A stretch of 52,492 nucleotides of DNA, taken from contig WRLD01000021.1 of assembly GCA_009777845.1 (NCBI GenBank), positions 1 through 52,492 on the forward strand, in the 5' to 3' direction. The first letter of the stretch is position 1. Every line of letters starts with the position of its first letter. Below the pieces are notes generated by a model. The model ran no database searches. It was not told the origin of the DNA and saw only the letters and a list, made by a program, of their open reading frames with translations. The translations under genes were made by a program, and so were the position numbers. This DNA comes from Defluviitaleaceae bacterium. Lineage in GTDB: Bacteria > Bacillota > Clostridia > Lachnospirales > WQUN01. Below are positions 51,503 through 52,492 of this stretch, in pieces.

Positions 51503-51955
51503 CTAGGGGAGCTTATACTCCCTCTGCATTTGCCGTTCCTGTGTTTTCTTTGCTATGGCTTCGCGCTTGTCGTACAGCTTTTTACCCTTGGCGAGAGCTA
51601 TGTCGATTTTTACATAACAGCGTGAAAAATAGGCTTTAAGCGGCACGATTGTGTAGCCCTCTTGGGTTACGCCTGCGCGCAGCCTGTTTATTTCCTTGCG
51701 GTTAAGAAGCAGACGGCGGCGGCGTGTCGGCTCTAGGTTGAAAATATTTCCATGGGAATACGGCGATATGTGCATACCCTCGATAAATGCCGAGTTGCCC
51801 TCTATGCGAATGTAGCTTTCTTTAAGGTTGCATTTGCCTGCACGCATAGATTTTACCTCCGTGCCAGATAGAGATATTCCTGCTTGGAATGTTTCTTCTA
51901 TAAAATATTCGTGGTAGGCTTTTTTGTTTTGGGAGATTAGCTTTGATTTTTCCAT
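51503..51955 (-). CDS. smpB: SsrA-binding protein SmpB
   Basis: Binds tmRNA and carries it to stalled ribosomes for trans-translation. In 150 aa the family signatures are all present: NKKAYHEYFIEETFQAGISLSGTEVKSMRAGKCNLKESY, HISPYSHGNIFN, RRRRLLLNRKEI and ALAKGKKLYDKREAI, then a basic tail. AAGGAGCGTACACC precedes the start. The tmRNA gene ssrA was not found nearby. Confidence 0.95.
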   Translation of the reverse strand: MEKSKLISQNKKAYHEYFIEETFQAGISLSGTEVKSMRAGKCNLKESYIRIEGNSAFIEGMHISPYSHGNIFNLEPTRRRRLLLNRKEINRLRAGVTQEGYTIVPLKAYFSRCYVKIDIALAKGKKLYDKREAIAKKTQERQMQREYKLP

Positions 51956-52101
51956 GGTGTACGCTCCTTGTCTGATTGATGTTATTATACATGTAAATAC
52001 TTGGTATGGGAAGCGGTGTTTTTTTATTGGAATTTGCAGGGTTTTTGCCTAAAATAAAATTACGAAGATTCACACCCTTGCAGGGTATTTGTAGGTTTTT
52101 C

Positions 52102-52212
52102 GTAGGGGACGGATTTATTCGTCCCGAGGTTGCCTCGCTCTGCGTTAATGGACGTTATCCGTCCCGAATTGACGAACGTGCATACCTCGGGGCGGACAAG
52201 TCCGCCCCCTAC
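52102..52212. repeat. Interspersed palindromic repeat, family 1, last copy
   Basis: Left arm GTAGGGGACGGATTTATTCG; right arm GGGGCGGACAAGTCCGCCCC then CTAC; core TCTGCGTTAATGGACGTTAT and TTGACGAACGTGCAT. The arms differ (GGGACGG versus GGGGCGG), as in other composite copies. Confidence 0.88.
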
Positions 52213-52224
52213 AAGAGCCTGTCG

Positions 52225-52270
52225 TGTATGACCTGTATAGTGTATGACCTGTATAGTGTATGACCTATAG
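52225..52270 (+). repeat. 16-bp tandem repeat, three copies
   Basis: TGTATGACCTGTATAG twice without change, then a third copy lacking two bases (TGTATGACCTATAG). Confidence 0.85.
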
Positions 52271-52309
52271 TGCATATTGCAGTATTTTCACCATATACGC
52301 AAATTCACC

Positions 52310-52349
52310 CACATCTATTCGCAAAAGTTGTCTTTTGCGAATAGATGTG
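52310..52349. repeat. Perfect 18-bp inverted repeat
   Basis: CACATCTATTCGCAAAAG, loop TTGT, then the exact complement. There is no T-tract, so it is not a typical terminator. No similar hairpin was seen elsewhere in the window. Confidence 0.85.
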
Positions 52350-52403
52350 ATGTCTTTCCACGACCACGACAAACGCACGAAGCTAAAATGTGTAAATCAA
52401 ACA

Positions 52404-52483
52404 CGGATTTAACGGATTTACGCGGATTTTATCTGGCGCGTTTTTTTATCCGCGTAATCCGTGTAAATCCGTTAAATCCGAAT
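52404..52483. repeat. GGATTT inverted repeat cluster
   Basis: ACACGGATTTAACGGATTTA and CGCGGATTTTATCTGG face CCGCGTAATCCGTG and TAAATCCGTTAAATCCG, an imperfect palindrome. Similar units occur at 8735-8766, 10812-10887 and 11147-11156. Each arm holds several GGATTT units 9-10 bases apart. Confidence 0.75.
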
Positions 52484-52492
52484 AGCCTTTTT

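Larger units (their letters stand above)
51956..52492. other. 537-bp gene-free end region with repeats
   Basis: It contains palindromic family 1 last copy (52102-52212), a three-copy 16-bp tandem (52225-52270), an 18-bp perfect hairpin (52310-52349) and GGATTT-type inverted repeats (52404-52483). The segment at 52367-52430 also occurs at 8698-8766. ORFs here are translations of repeats. Confidence 0.8.

Noticed and set aside
1..52492. tRNA, rRNA or known riboswitch
   Set aside because: No cloverleaf, rRNA motif or conserved riboswitch core was recognised by eye; a covariance-model search would be needed to exclude them.

Overview
The window looks like a contig end from a spore-forming, flagellated, Gram-positive anaerobe of the class Clostridia (Bacillota). 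The evidence is an uninterrupted sporulation sigma factor SigK, a flhA-flhF-flhG...cheC-cheD...sigD motility operon in the Firmicute order, FapA/DUF342 and DUF6115 proteins behind sigD, a DUF6062 protein, lipoprotein signal peptides, and strong GGAGG ribosome binding sites. The first 17 bases match the 3' end of an Illumina TruSeq adapter and are not genomic.

Layout. About 0-10 kb: three hybrid sensor kinases (the first 5'-truncated, with tandem solute-binding sensor domains), a two-receiver response regulator, then sigK. About 11-19 kb: a radical SAM/SPASM protein; a leftward operon of an adenylate-kinase-like P-loop protein, a PilZ protein and a UDP-glucose dehydrogenase; a D,D-carboxypeptidase; and a three-gene overlapping operon (DUF6062, a one-TM protein, a CPBP protease). 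About 19-23.5 kb: three exported proteins that share a repeated beta-rich module. About 23.8-25.8 kb: an AT-rich accessory patch with a methyltransferase, a divergent signal peptidase II and two tiny genes behind a near-consensus promoter. About 25.9-29.4 kb: leftward cheR-cheA-cheW. About 29.5-34.5 kb: leftward tsaE-tsaB-rimI-lonH-like followed by a YhcG-type nuclease. About 34.7-38.9 kb: cheV and a SWIM/SNF2 helicase. About 39-51 kb: rightward flhA-flhF-flhG-PilZ, an inserted secreted protein with a broken dockerin, cheC-cheD, a small membrane protein, sigD, a toxin-antitoxin pair, a FapA-like protein and two more genes. The window ends with a hypothetical gene, smpB and repeats.

Much of the window concerns sensing and movement: hybrid kinases, receiver proteins, most of a chemotaxis set (cheR, A, W, V, C, D; no cheB here), flagellar export and GTPase genes, PilZ proteins that suggest c-di-GMP control, and the motility sigma factor.

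Intergenic regions are unusually rich in small palindromic repeats. At least three families are visible: a GGGACGGAT-type inverted repeat, a second family whose outer arms differ between copies yet stay complementary, and a gene-end hairpin with a conserved tail. The most interesting gene-level observations are a dockerin cut off by one in-frame TGA, a 36-bp duplication that copies the translation start of tsaB inside tsaE, and the five-module family of exported proteins. No rRNA, tRNA or CRISPR array was recognised.
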